In this document: piece by piece, positions 1 through 11,800 of the stretch
Position numbering within the stretch: position 1 is the stretch's first letter
How the letters are laid out: each line of letters begins with the position of its first letter
Source of the DNA: Cyanoderma ruficeps
Taxonomy: Eukaryota > Chordata > Aves > Passeriformes > Timaliidae
Assembly: GCA_008694505.1 (NCBI GenBank)
Contig: VZDJ01000063.1
Coordinates: 1-64,000, forward strand
Direction: 5' to 3'
DNA length: 64,000 nucleotides
Translations under genes and position numbers: made by a program
The notes under the pieces: generated by a model
Seen by the model: the letters and a program-made list of their open reading frames with translations, nothing else
What the model was told of the DNA's origin: nothing
Databases searched by the model: none

Positions 1-178
1 CCCAGGGCCACTGCAACACCTTTTCTCGAGTCGTCGGAGCGCTTTTCTCCGGCGCGCCCCTCACGGATCGCGACACTAACGGCTCTGAGGGCGCTGAGGG
101 GAACAGGGGAGACACCCCCTTGCGGCGCGGGAAAAGCTTAGCGGCAGGGGCACAGCCCCGCCCCGTCTCGTCTCCCTC
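1..178. repeat. CpG-dense repeat segment, copy A of a long direct repeat
   Basis: This segment recurs at 750-922, an offset of 749 bp. Aligning 1-165 by eye gives only three substitutions (about position 85, 148 and 156), so the copies are roughly 98% identical, and copy B then lacks a few bases near 165-170. It is unusually rich in CpG, for example CGAGTCGTCGGAGCGC near 26-41 and CGGATCGCGAC near 64-74, while the rest of the window is CpG-poor. Copy A begins at the first base of the window, so the full unit and any further copies probably extend upstream. Immediately after it (174 onward) is one unit of the family that forms the 76-81 bp array after copy B. I do not recognise the family. It could be a tandem satellite or a local duplication. 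Confidence 0.85.
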
Positions 179-264
179 AGGGCACCCGAGCGACACTCGC
201 AGCACCCGCCTCTGCCTCAGAGAAACACAGGACACCTAATATCGAATACCACAAAATTCCCCTG

Positions 265-640
265 CACAATAACTCAGCTTTCACCTGCGAGAACTTAATT
301 CTGTCCCTCACAATTTACCTCAGATTTTGCCCCAAAATGTCCTTCAGTCCACTATAGATTATCTCTGATTTACCCCGAAAATATCTGTTAGGAAGCAATT
401 CAGCTATTCCCTGAAAGAACTTCAGTCTAACCCTCACAATTTACCTCAGATTTTGCCCGAAAATGTCCATTCTGTCCACTATTAGCTCTGATTTAACCGC
501 GAAATATCCTCTACAAAATCAGCTTTTCCCTATAAGAACTTCATACTGTCCCTCACAATTTACCTCTGATTTTACCTTAAACACCCCCTCGCCCCTCCCT
601 TCCAAGCTCCCTTAGCTCTCCCCTTCCGAAGCTGTTCTGT
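265..640. repeat. Tandem array of 119-126 bp units, about three copies
   Basis: The word CTCACAATTTACCTC starts at 307, 433 and 552, giving periods of 126 and 119 bp. Each occurrence is preceded by a related stretch (CAGCTTTCACCTG, CAGCTATTCCCTG, CAGCTTTTCCCTA) and followed by GATTTTGCC or GATTTTACC and then CCGAAAATAT or CGCGAAATATC. Copies are clearly diverged from one another, so the array is older than the 749-bp duplication around it. It is AT-richer than its flanks. A partial fourth unit may lie near 640-690 (CAGCTTTTCCCTCA). I see no coding potential. Confidence 0.8.
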
Positions 641-749
641 CCCGGCTGAACTACCTCAGCTTTTCCCTCAACAATTCTACCGAAGCACTCTGCTGCCTTC
701 TGACACCGCTGCCCAGCACTCACTGCCTCTGCAAGAGCCCCTAATTTGG

Positions 750-922
750 CCCAGGGCCACTGCAACACCTTTTCTCGAGTCGTCGGAGCGCTTTTCTCCG
801 GCGCGCCCCTCACGGATCGCGACGCTAACGGCTCTGAGGGCGCTGAGGGGAACAGGGGAGACACCCCCTTGCGGCGCGGGAAAAGCTTAGCGGCAGCGGC
901 ACAGCGCCGCCCCGTCTCCCTC
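750..922. repeat. CpG-dense repeat segment, copy B of a long direct repeat
   Basis: This is the second copy of the segment at 1-178, in the same orientation and about 98% identical. It runs into the 76-81 bp minisatellite. Open frames on both strands cross it (746-1282 plus, 577-924 minus), which is expected of GC-rich DNA with few stop codons and is not evidence of a gene. The strong similarity of copies A and B against the diverged units between them suggests recent duplication, gene conversion or an assembly artefact. Confidence 0.85.
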
Positions 923-948
923 ACGACACCGCCATCTCTTCTCAGTGA

Positions 949-1270
949 CCCTCAGGGCACCCGAGCGACATTTGCCTCGTTCTCTCTCAGCGACACCCGG
1001 GACACCCCCTGTCCCCCTCCGTGTCCCTCAGGGCAGCCGAGGGACACTTGCGGCACCTGCTTCTCCCTCAGCGACACTCGGGACATCCCCTGTCCCGCTC
1101 CATGTCCCTCAGGGCACCCGAGTGACAATCGTGGCACTTGCCTCTCCCTCAGCGACCCTCGGGACACTCACTTAACTTCATGGCACCCAAGGGACACTCG
1201 GGGCTCCTGCCTCTGCCTCTCTGTCCCTCGTAGCCCCTCAGTGTCACACGGGGCACTCACATTCCCCATC
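949..1270. repeat. GC-rich minisatellite, 76-81 bp units
   Basis: Units begin with CCCTCAGGGCACCCGAG or a close variant at 949, 1025 and 1106 (periods 76 and 81 bp), and each contains CTCTCAGCGACA or CCTCAGCGACAC followed by CGGGACA. A more degenerate unit follows from about 1184, and one unit lies after copy A at 174-236. The 81-bp period is a multiple of three, so the plus frame 746-1282 encodes a repeating Ser-Leu-Ser-Asp-Thr-Arg-Asp peptide with a 27-residue period. Parallel long frames in other phases argue that this is a by-product. Similarity fades by about 1350. Confidence 0.8.
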
Positions 1271-1350
1271 AGGGATCCTTGAAGCCCCTCAATGACAGGG
1301 AACTCAACTACCCCTCAGTGACCCCCACAGACCCTTCATCAGCTCTTGGG

Positions 1351-2390
1351 GCATCTGCTTCTTCCTTCAGTAGCAATATTCTCCTGTATTGCTAAAACTG
1401 AGACTTCTGAGATGTTTAAAGTACTGAAACAAACTTTCAAGATTATTTAAAAACACACAAACTACCCCCCCCCCCAAAGATTCCTATTGAAGTTCATATG
1501 CTGCCTTAAAACCCTTTGGAGCAAGTATGTTTCTCAGCTTTTTGTCACAAGGATTGACTTATTTACTCTTGTTTATTTACACATGGACATAAACGGTATT
1601 TATGTAGTTCTTTACTGTTGGAAGTGTGGAAAGTGTTTGTGTGAGTCCGTGATGACATGATTTATCATTTTACTCTTTCCATGGAATAGAATTTTTTATG
1701 CCATGGTTTGCTTTTTTTTTGTAATGTCCTGAATCTGTTTTGAAGAGATTCAGATTTCAGTTAAAAATGTTGGGCAAGGCGCTCCAAAAACCCTCGTTTT
1801 TTTAACTTGAAGGACATACTGATAGTACTTACTTATTTCTGAGGCTACGCATTAGTAAATTTAAGAAGCCCTGAAAACAAGCTTTTTGTAACCAAAGGAA
1901 AACCAGAAAATTCTGTTGATGTAAATCAGAGTCAGGGATAAAAAGATGGGCAAAATAAGAAAGGCAGGGAATGAATAAATGAAAACCAGAGGAAAACGTT
2001 GCTATTATAATCGTGCTACACATACACACGGGGGAAGGCTCTTCTGTTAAACACACACTTAACAAAGCGGGGATTTACTAAGCACTACTAACAACATAAC
2101 CTGCTGTTTACTACAAGAAGAGTAAATAAACACTAGGAACCAACCCACACCTTCTTTTCATGCAATTCCTCTCTGTGCTGGCAGGCCAGGGCTCCATTCC
2201 TGAAAATATATTGGAAATAAATCACAAGAAGCTCCATTCAGATGAAGCAAAGCATTGTAAATATGAATTAATCAAGTGTGAAGGGCCAACAAAGACGGCC
2301 CATGTGTCCCCCTCACGCAAAGCAATGATTTGATAGAGCCAGCCTCTTCCTCTTAATAATGGATTGCTTCTGCTTGGGAGAGACGCGACG
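1351..2390. other. Unique AT-rich sequence, no gene seen
   Basis: Composition changes sharply from the GC-rich repeat upstream to AT-rich single-copy sequence. It holds an 11-base C run at 1465-1475 and short A and T runs. I see no repeat family, splice-flanked exon or RNA gene. Confidence 0.6.
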
Positions 2391-2470
2391 GAATCAGAAT
2401 CCCACAATGGTTTGAGTTGGAAGGACATTCCATTAGTCCGGGTTGCTCCATCCAGGACATTCACAGTGAA
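2391..2470 (-). mobile_element. CR1 LINE 3'-end fragment with internal deletion
   Basis: The plus strand reads GAATCCCACAATGG-like sequence, then TTTGAGTTGGAAGGACAT, then CCATTAGTCCGGGTTGCTCC. These are two known blocks of the CR1 3' end read in antisense. The roughly 30-60 bp that normally separates them is missing. The mismatches and the deletion suggest an old copy. Known CR1 biology: copies are 5'-truncated and non-autonomous. The call rests on recognising the consensus, not on a database search. Confidence 0.6.
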
Positions 2471-5239
2471 AGCAGTAAAAGGAGTGATGATGAGAAGCAG
2501 AAGCAGGATGTTGAGCCTGCCGAGAACCACGAGAGAGCAGCATTGACCTTCTCTGGACCCGTGTGCACCGGCGCAGGAGGCACAGGGCGAACGCAAATTA
2601 CTGGTAGGTGAACACAAATTATACAATCCACGAATCTTGTGCTTTCTTGATGGACTACAGGCCGTTGTTAGGGCGGGTTTTGATTTATTTTTTATGTTTT
2701 AATGCTGCTTGCTTTTCAGAGCTTAGCCTGGCGTTCCCTGGTGGGGTAGATAGGAGGGTGAAAGTGAGCTTTATGAGCTGCACAGCTCTGTTTTGTGTAC
2801 CATACTCTTAGGCCTGACTTACTGAAGTGGGGCTTTAATGGAGTGGGGAGGAGCACTCCCAGCTATATTGGAAGTAGAGGGGAATAAAAAAAAAGTTAAA
2901 ATCTGCTGATCTCCCAGCAGCTTAGTAGATGAAACGATGAAAACAACTTCTGAATTCTGAAAGTAATGTGCATGGAGTGTGCAATGGGCTCCTCCACGTT
3001 TTATGGTTGCACCAAAGGGGTAAGGGCGACTCTAGTGGGGAATGCTGGCAGGGAAAGAGCATAGAATCACTGGAAAGCCAGACTGGTAGAGTCATTAAAT
3101 AACATATAAGTCTTCCTTCTTTGTCCCAGGCTTTTCAGAACCAGCAATGTTGCTGGCACATCTGTGTGTGGTGGTGAAGGAGTGAGTGGCTTAGACCTGG
3201 GAGCTCTCCTGGATTGTTTTTCCAGGCCTAATATGTCCATCTTCTGCAGATGTGGACATCTGACCTTGTCTGCATGGCTGTAGACCTCAGTGTTGTGCTT
3301 CCTCAGTGCTTCTGGCCTGGCTGCAGCTTAAGCTACCTTGGCCTCCAAAAAAAGAAAATCATTTCCAGCCCCTTGCTAAACACTACAAGGAACTGTCCAT
3401 TTATCACTTAAATGTTTTCCAGTCCCCCATCTAGCCAAACTCTGTCTCTTTGGCACCAATTCCCCCTCAGTAAACCTCAGCCAGCAGAAAAGTTGTTCCC
3501 TTGTTTACAAAATAAAAAGAAAAGAATGATTCTCTGCTTCAGAGGCCTGGGGATCTTGTTTACCCTCCAGCCTAGAGTGAGTTTTTATGGGCAGGTTTAT
3601 AAACCCCTGCACAGCCAGCTCTGTAGTGCTGACAGACCTTTCAGTGCAGCTGCTTTAACACCTCTGCTCTGACAGGAACACCACTGCAGATCTCAGGGGT
3701 AGCAGCAGAACAGACAGACCTTTTTGGCTATTGGCAGGCTTGTGTGTACTGCAGAAACCTTTATCTTGCTAAGGGAGTGGAGCCCTTTGCGTGTCTGGAT
3801 GGGGAGGGGGCAGGAATTCAACATGAACAAGGCAAACCCATTCCAGTCCTGCCAAAGCTGCTGTTTCGCCCTGAATTTTTGAGCCAGAAACTTGGTAGAG
3901 TGTGTAAAGGAAAAGTGCTGGGATGAGCCTTGTCCTAGAGCTGTCACCAGCAGTGTTCTGTCACCAGTGTCACAGAGGCCCTGCAAACCCCTCAATGTTC
4001 CCTGTGCCCCCTCTGGCATGTTTTCTTCTGCAGCCTTTGGTTCTTCCTTATCATAAATCCTGTAGGATTTAACTTCTAGCTACTGATCCTTTTGACAGTA
4101 ATGGACCATTAACTAACTAGACATAAAATTGAAAGTGTAAATCCCTCTGCCTTGGGGAATTAGAAAGCAGGTTTAGGATGCAGGCCATGAAATGCAGGAG
4201 TTCATTGTAATCGCAAACGAGGCCTGATTAACTCTGCCTGCCCGGCACCCTGGTCTGTGCCAGCTGATGAACACGAGACCAGGACCTGAGGCTGGTGCTA
4301 TGGGACATTAGTAGTGCCAGGAAAAAGCCTAAAATCTTGGTGCTTGAGCTTTTTATCCCATTGCCAGGGCCTTCCCTCTAAGACAAGGAGGGACTCTGGG
4401 CTGCTGAGGAATTATCTCCAGACACTGATGCTGCTCTGAGTGGGAGTTTGGTGCATTTTCCTTTGCTGGGATAAGGAGAGAAGGGAAAGCCAGAGGTGAA
4501 GGTGCCTCTGCTCCCAGGGAATGACATCAGGGAGAAGGATGAGGTGATGGAGCAGCTCTGCAGGTTGGTGTGTACCAAGTCCAGCTCCCAGCCCTTCCTG
4601 AGGCCTCCACTGATGTCACAGGGCTCTGCTCTCAGTCTGTGGGAGTGAGTTTGCATCTCCCTCCCTTCACTAGACCTTGAGATCAGTGCCCACTGATTAA
4701 AAAAGTTAATTACCTTCCTCTTGCAAAAATGACTCTGCTTTCAAGGTCTCCCAGGCCCTTAATTGAGCATCTTTCTTTGACAGAACTTTTGATTGAATTG
4801 CAGTGAGTCACCAGTAGAGCCAGGATGGCCAGGTCAGACAGGGATGTCTTCAGGGAGCCAGCTGGGCTCTGCATGTGGGGAATGGAGTGGTCCCAAACTC
4901 CTCAGGAATAAGCGACTACATCAGAGAGAAGAGAGGGAATCGGGTTCAAAAGCAGGGCTGGGTGGAATCTGCATTTTTGTGACCACCTGGGAAGTGAAAT
5001 GCCTGGTGGCCAGTGGTCCCTGCACACCTGAGCCAGCCCCACCACCTGTGTGCGCTGCAGCATTTCCCTCCTTACCCTGGATCCCGTAGCCACGCTCCTG
5101 AGCTGAGTGCCTGTGCCATTCATCATGCCTGCAGCACAAGAGCAACTGGAAAAAGTGTCTGGAATTTATCACTGATGGCAGGAGCTTTTGTCTATAATAA
5201 AAAACATTTTCCCCCACCTCTCTTCCAGAGCTTTTCTCC
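2471..5239. other. Unique sequence, no gene seen
   Basis: This is mixed-composition single-copy DNA. Open frames are below 150 codons with no recognisable domain. A short ATAGAATCAC word at about 3062 resembles a CR1 tail, but there is no supporting flank. I see nothing else. Confidence 0.5.
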
Positions 5240-5520
5240 TTCCCTTCTCTCATTATTATTATTATTAAGAAGCTTAATGCCATATGTCTTGCTGTTTCAT
5301 AAATAACCCCTGTAATCAAACAGCACTGGGTAAATGGGCCGTCCAGCTTGTGCAATTTGTTTGACAAAATGAATTCAGAAGAATATGAGTCTGTGGAGGA
5401 AAGACAAATAGAGCAGCTTGGACGAATGTGTTAACCAAGAGAAAAACGGCTTGGCAGAGCAGCTGATGCTATTTTTATCCATGCAAATGAAGTTTGGGGC
5501 TAGTTTATTAAAAATACAGT
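5240..5520. other. Candidate conserved non-coding block with an (ATT)5 tract
   Basis: This block is AT-rich and low in repeats, with an ATT run at 5251-5267 followed by words such as TTAATGCCATATG, ATAAATAACC and TAATCAAACAG. A 43-codon open stretch (5304-5432, plus) contains a Met-Asn-Ser-Glu-Glu-Tyr-Glu-Ser-Val-Glu-Glu acidic run. It ends in TAA, and no convincing splice sites or homologue were recognised. I infer possible regulatory constraint from the texture only. Alignment to other birds would decide. Confidence 0.25.
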
Positions 5521-5730
5521 ACAGAACTTGCCAGAATGGTCAGTGTCTTCTGGGATGGAGAGCAAGAAAGGTTCTCTGCCTCTTGAGGGCACAGGGGGTG
5601 CAGCTAAGGAGGGAGTGAGGTGCAGCCAGCCTGGAGTGTGCTTAAGCTGCCAAGAGGAGGGTTGGGCCTGGAGCATCACCCAGGTGTCACGAAGGGAGAG
5701 AAAACTGCCCTGGGCTGGTGATCCTGGCAG

Positions 5731-5814
5731 CCATCCATCCATCCATCCATCCATCCATCCATCCATCCATCCATCCATCCATCCATCCGTCCGTCCGTCC
5801 GTCCGTCCGTCCGT
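5731..5814. repeat. Compound microsatellite (ATCC)n then (GTCC)n
   Basis: About fourteen CATC/ATCC units (5731-5788) pass without a break into about seven GTCC units (5788-5814). The two halves differ by one A-to-G transition, so the second half probably grew from a single variant unit. The open frames across it encode Pro-Ser-Ile-His and Pro-Ser-Val-Arg repeats and are artefacts of the repeat. Confidence 0.95.
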
Positions 5815-8800
5815 CACAGGGAGATCCCAGAGCTACCTGAGGCTCAGGAGTGCCAGCTCCAGGCTGGGTGTGACTGTGATAAATCCCAGATGGCCAGGGT
5901 TAGGTCTGTGCCTTCCTGAACAACTGGGCTGCTGCTCCCTGTACCCTGCTGAAGATGTACCTGAGTATCCAAATGAACTTCCTTGGGCAGGAAAAGTTGA
6001 AGGAAGCCTTTATCACCTCCTGCAAGGCTGTCTCTGCAGTCTCTTCCATGGGAAATCCATCCCAGAAGACAGTGAGAGCCTGCCTCAGCCTGGGAGGTGC
6101 TGCAACCTAGAGGAGAAATCCCTTCGTTCTGCAGCAGGGCCCTGCCTCTTCCTCACCATCAGGCGGCAATACAGTCTCTGGTGCCTGGCCGGGCTGGGCT
6201 GTGCAGATGAAGGGGAGCATTTTTCATTGATGAGAAATATCTCGGATACTGCTCCCTGCAACTCACCTTTTGTGGATCTGTCCCGTGGCCAAGATTCAAG
6301 CAATGAATCTTTTTCTAGGGAAGTGGGGATTGCGTAGAGGGGGATGTTTCCCTGCCTTCTCACCTCCTTCTTTCCCTCAGAATACTTCCGATATCTTTGC
6401 TCTGACCTTGCAAGCTCAACATTGCCCTGTGGGCGCGAAGGGAAGCCTGTGGGCTGATGTGCACCCGGGGATGCAGAGGGAAGAAGGAGAGGCTGGGCCT
6501 GAGCTGTGTGCTGAAGTAGAGGCAGGCAAAGCTGCAGTGCAGGTGGCTCACATGTTGAACTCCACATCCACAGCCAGGGATGCTGGCTCATTAGTCGAGG
6601 AAACACCTCTCCCCTGGCTGCTTCCCTCCCCCTCCTCCAAGTGGGAATGCAGCCCCCATCCTTTTTCCCCATTCCTGGTGTGTATGAGTATTCTTTTTTA
6701 AGTGGCAAGCTGAATATTTTAAACAAACACTGCTTAAAATCTATAATTTATGGACAAGGCTTCAGAAGAGGAGATCAGTCATCTCTTGGTGCTGAGGGTG
6801 TCTCTCCATCTGCAGCAGCCCCCACTACTCTGTTCCCAGTCAACTGGCGCAGCATAAGGGATTAGGCTTGGGCATGGCAGCACTGAGCAGCACCCAGAAA
6901 ATTCCCAGCTCTGAATGAAGGAAAACCGGACTGTCTTCTCTTGCATGCAGGAACAGCTCCAAGCCCTCCACCAGTGGGACAGCCCTCCCTGCTAGCCTGC
7001 CTGGAAGCAACTGGCTGGACCCCATGTTTGGCCCAAAGCTGGGCTACCTGGCACAGCTCTTGGAATGGGGGGTTAGGAATCTGCAGCCCCCCTTCAGCTC
7101 CCACCTCATCCCTTACTCAAAACCTGAGGGAGCCGGGTACAGGTGAGGAGTCTGAGCTGTCAGAGGCTGAACTCCCAAAGCTGGCAGATCAGACATGATG
7201 AGAGGCTGAATCAGGATGTGAACTTGAGCTTACAGGCACTGCTGGGCAGTGGGAGAAGACCCTGCCTCTGCTGTCCTTCTCCTCTCTGTGCCCTTGCATG
7301 TTCCCCAAGCTGAGCTCCATGTGGGAGGATTCCAGGCTTGTTCGTTAATGGGAGTGGAGAGACTTTTCCTTCGATTAATTAATTTGCTGCTCTTCCCTAT
7401 ATTCAGGACCATCTTTTATTCATGGCTAAGTAGCTCAGACACCGCTGCTTGCTGCCTGTTCAGGATGCCGGCATTAATATTTCATCCCAGAGCCTGCTCG
7501 TGCTGAACAGAGCTCATGTCCCATGTTCCTGCCTCTTCCCAATGATCTCCTGCCCTGGCCCAGCTCAAATTCCCCCCTTCCAGCCCCAGGCCAGGTCTCC
7601 CTGTCTCTTTACCAGTTGCATGGTTTCTCCCAGGATCATATTCCCTGGGAATTAAATATGGCACACTTGGAGCTGGGGCTTGGAGCTCACTGCCTTTGTC
7701 TCCTGTGGCTCTGGGCAATCAGCCCTGCACAGAGGGTGTTGTGCTCACTGTGGGAATAATGGGCTCTGGGAGCAACTTGTGATATCAAGCAGCAGGGAAA
7801 GGGGAGTGACTCTCATCCTGCTGTCCCCTCCCAGGAAAGCAGGATATATAACTCAGTTGCCAGAGAAGCAGTGTGGTGCTGTGGCTGCAGCCTGGGAGAA
7901 AAGAAGGCTGCTGAAGGAGAAAACCCCAGCTGTACCTTTCAGGGCAGCCGCAGAAATGAGGAAATTATACTCTCCTGCTTCTTCACCTCTCTCCTGGCTC
8001 CTGTGCATGCACTCTCCAGCATTCCTTAGTTCTGCAGAGCTCCAAGGCCAGGAGCAGCCTTTGCCTGCAGCTCTGCAGCCCCAGCAAGGCACCGTGTCTG
8101 AACGAGGGCAGGCCACAGTGCAGCTGTTTGGAGTGGCACTTCATTTACTGAATGGCAGCTCCATAATCCTCTTCAAATAAAATGACTGTGGAGTCTCTGT
8201 ACTGGGAGCTGATGGAAGGCTTTGCTCTCAGGCAGGTGGCACAAAGGGAGTATATCCTTGCTGCATGTAGGAGTTCCTGGCTTTTGCTTGAGCTTTGTTA
8301 TTTGATTATTTGTTCTCTCATTTGTCACTGGGGCTAGCGGATGCGATTCATTCTCCCTGATTAAGGCACTTGTTTTGGAAGGAAAATGTTTCCCAGGTCT
8401 CATGGGATGGACTAAGAGGCCTTGCAAGGCACAGTCTGTGCCCTTCCCTGTTCATCCTGGAGGGGATGTACCAGGAATTGCCAGAGCCAGTTCATGATAC
8501 ACCTTCCATCTCTTCAGGAACAAAACAGCACAGCAGCTCATGAAATATCTGGCCCCAGCCCTCTGGCTCAGAGGCTGCAAAGCCACCAAACCAAAGCATC
8601 ACCTTAAAAGAGGTCTCCAGACTGGATTGGGAAAAATGTGGAGTTGGGAGGAAGGGGTGGAATTGTGTTGGAGAACACGTGCACATGCCTGTGCATCCAG
8701 TGGGGACACGTTCAATTAAGGACATGTGACTGCAGGTTGCAGGATGTGGAGGCTGCAAGTGGCAGAATCTCCACAGCCTCATTAAACTCTCATGTCCAAA

Positions 8801-11800
8801 TTAAATGTCAGATTTGCATATTGGTTCTGTGTTTTCAGGCCCGTTATGCAGCAGCCGGGCGGAAGCTGCTCATGGGTGGGGGTGCTTTGGGTATCCAGAT
8901 TGCAGCCTCACTCCTGAGAGCCCTGCAAAGCCAAGCACATGAAATATTAGGGGGAACAAGGGATTAAACTTAGTTTTACAGGAGTGAGGGCTCTGTGCCT
9001 CAATTCCTGTAGGTGGAACAGAGGACTGCATGTGGTGGGCAGTGTTGTGTTGTCCAGGCTCCCAAAGCAGCTTCTGTGGGTTTTTCACTACCCCCTTTCT
9101 TTCAGAAGACAGAGGAAGGGCACAGCACTGCCTGGACTCTGGTTGTAGAGCTTCACCTCTGGGAAGAACTTTACAATTTTCCCCAGGCTGGATTCCAGTC
9201 AGATCATGTTCTAATCCAGGTTTAATTACCTATGAGAACAGACATGACTCTTTCTTGCCTCTTGGGAAGCCCAAGCAGCAGGGTAGCACTGGGAATTGGG
9301 ACAAAGCCAATGCAGCCCAGGTTGGTAAGCCCCTGATGTGCACAGGAATTTCCATTGTGGCTGAAGACAGATAAATGTGTCCAGGGACTGAACTAAGCAG
9401 CACTGAGAATCAGTGATCCAGCACCTGAGAGAGGCTCATCCCTCCCTCCGGGTAGTGGGAGGTTTCCCTGGCTTTGTAGTGCAATGCTGATTATCCATGC
9501 CAGTGGTTTGGCTGCAGAGCTGTGGGTGGGAGCAGCAGGAAGATGCTCCCCAACAGCGTGCTGGAGGAGCTAAAAGTAGGAAAAGATTCCTGGTCATCTG
9601 GGTACAGTGTTGTGTTCTGCCCCATTGGCCCTGCTGGGACCTGAAGGAGCCATTCGGCCCATCTGCTTCAGTCCCTGGAAAGAGATGGGAAGCAAGGAGG
9701 AAGAATGAGGTCTCTGTTGCTCTGGGAAGGCTGTGCCTGCTGCCCTGCACAGCTGTGAAGCATGTCACATCCCTGATGGGCCAGATGCTGAAAGATGCTG
9801 AACATCCTTAGAAGGTCAAACTCAGAAGACAGAAAACCCTCCTGGCTAATTCTGAGACGCAGCAGTGATGGGGCCTGCACGACAGGAGACAACCGGGAGG
9901 CAGAGCAGCTCTGAGTCAGCTGTCTCCAGAGAAAGATTTGTCAATGGCTGGGCCAGTTTCCACCAGCTCCACAGCTGGTGGCAGTTTCTGAACTTCATTC
10001 CACAAGCATCTTGTGTGGCTGACATGCTGCTCCCTGCAGGGGAGCCAGGGGGTGGGACCCCTCCTTTCTCACTGAGGGTCGGTGCCTGTGGACTTTATCC
10101 AAGCACTCTTTGCACTGTGGTACAATTTCCCCAGGAGGAAAAGGGGCCCAGCACCAGGGAAGAGCCTGGGCTGGAGAAGTGGAGGGTCTGAAGCATCTTC
10201 TCTGGCCACCTTCCCAAGTGCTGCCTGCCTGTGAGTGCAGCCCAGAGCTCACTACCTTAGGGCAGGCTCTGGGCAGGTAAGGACAGAGTAATTCCAGGGG
10301 AGTTGCTCCAGATTTACATGATTGTAAAGAGAAAGGATGCAGCCTTAATTAAACTTCTTCTGTGTCCTAGGAGGGGCTGGAATAAAACTTTGAGATCTGC
10401 CACAGGCTGCCTGTATGTCAGTTGTATAATTCCTCCTGGTCCCAATTCTCCTATCCATAAAAGCTGGTGTACCTCCTGCCTTGGTTAGGAGGGATGCAAA
10501 CCTTGCAGGGCTGCAACTGCTCCTGCCAACCACCACAGCATCCAGGAGAGTAGTGGAGCTCCATATGCTGCTCCATCCCTGATCCTGGGCGGGCAGAACT
10601 GCCCATGGAGCAAAGCCCACATTTTCCAAGTCCCCAGCTCTGAGACAGCATCCAGCTCCCTCAACCCGCAGTGATGGCAACCCCAACAGCCTCTGTGCTC
10701 TCCAGGCATCCCTTGGTGCATTCCCTTCCAACACCAGAGGCTGATGTGCTCACTGCATGGTGGATGAGAGCATCCCTCATGTCACAATGGAAGGAGTGAG
10801 CCTGAGGGTCCTGCAGGCAGGAGAGTGAGCCATGAAGGACATGGGGCTCCAAACAGGAGCTGTGCCCAGTTTTAACGTGCCTGGCCTTTTGTATTTGCTT
10901 CTATTCATGCCGGGAAGGAAACTGCTGTCTCTGTATCCATCTTTCTGTCAGAAAATCCTTAAGCTCTGAATAGATTTACTCTCCAATCTGTGAGCTGGTT
11001 AGCACCGGGCCTGTAGTGGGAGGAGGTGAATGACTCTGGAGGGCTTTATTGGCAGGACAGTGCTCTGGAGAGGAGGCTGCCTCGCTTGTTATTGATGGGA
11101 TCCTTCACCAGCAGAGACGGCCTTGGGGATAAGGAGTTGATAGGAGAGGATAAGAAGTTGAGCAGTGGTGAATAGTCCACAATTCCAAAGTTGGCTACAG
11201 GCTTGACCCTCCTTTCTGTACCCAATGGCAATTCCCTGGTATCCACTTCATTTCTGTAAGAGTTGCCTGTCTGTAACAACCAGTGAAGTGTCCCTCTCTC
11301 CCTGGATGGCGATGCAGGAGTCTCCCCTTCCCTTGTGTTCCAGGCCCAGAGCTATTTGGCTACACATAAATAAGCAGCCAGGTAGGTTGTGGAAAGGGCA
11401 CCACCATGGAGTGCTTTCTCAGCCTGTGCTTTCTGTCACTGCAATGATGGTGCAGACAATTCCTCATCTGCCGTGGCTGGATTCCCCAGAGGCTGTTGTT
11501 AATGCTGCTTTCCCAGCTCTTCCACGGAGCTGTCTCTGCCTGCTGCACTCATATAATCAAGAGCTGTAAAACCACTGACAACTCCAGAGACCAGAATGGA
11601 GATTACAAGCAACATTAAAATTAAAAATGGGCCAGAGTCACCAAGTTGTCTTCATTAGGCGGTTCTGTTTTATTTGTGGCTTTTACTGCCAAATAAATAA
11701 TCTTTCAGGTGAGCTAGTTAAGCTGCCCTCAGGAGCAAGATGAGATGGGTGAGGAGAGGCAGTTCAGCACAGCCTCTGGGATTCCTGCCACAAATCAGCC

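Noticed and set aside
265..640. The 126-bp array as a CRISPR array
   Set aside because: The whole unit repeats with divergence, units are too long and there are no constant-repeat/variable-spacer blocks; the genome is a vertebrate's.
1..922. The two CpG-rich copies as LTRs of a short retroelement
   Set aside because: No TG...CA ends, primer-binding site, polypurine tract or coding remnant is seen between them, and copy A is cut by the window edge.
746..1282. 178-codon open frame with a repeating peptide
   Set aside because: It lies in the duplicated CpG-rich segment and the 81-bp minisatellite, and equally open frames occur in other phases and on the other strand.
3060..3110. ATAGAATCAC word resembling a CR1 terminus
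   Set aside because: The flanking sequence does not follow any CR1 block order that I can recognise.
5528..6337. 269-codon plus-strand frame
   Set aside because: It is carried by the ATCC/GTCC microsatellite; the rest has no domain and overlaps long minus-strand frames.
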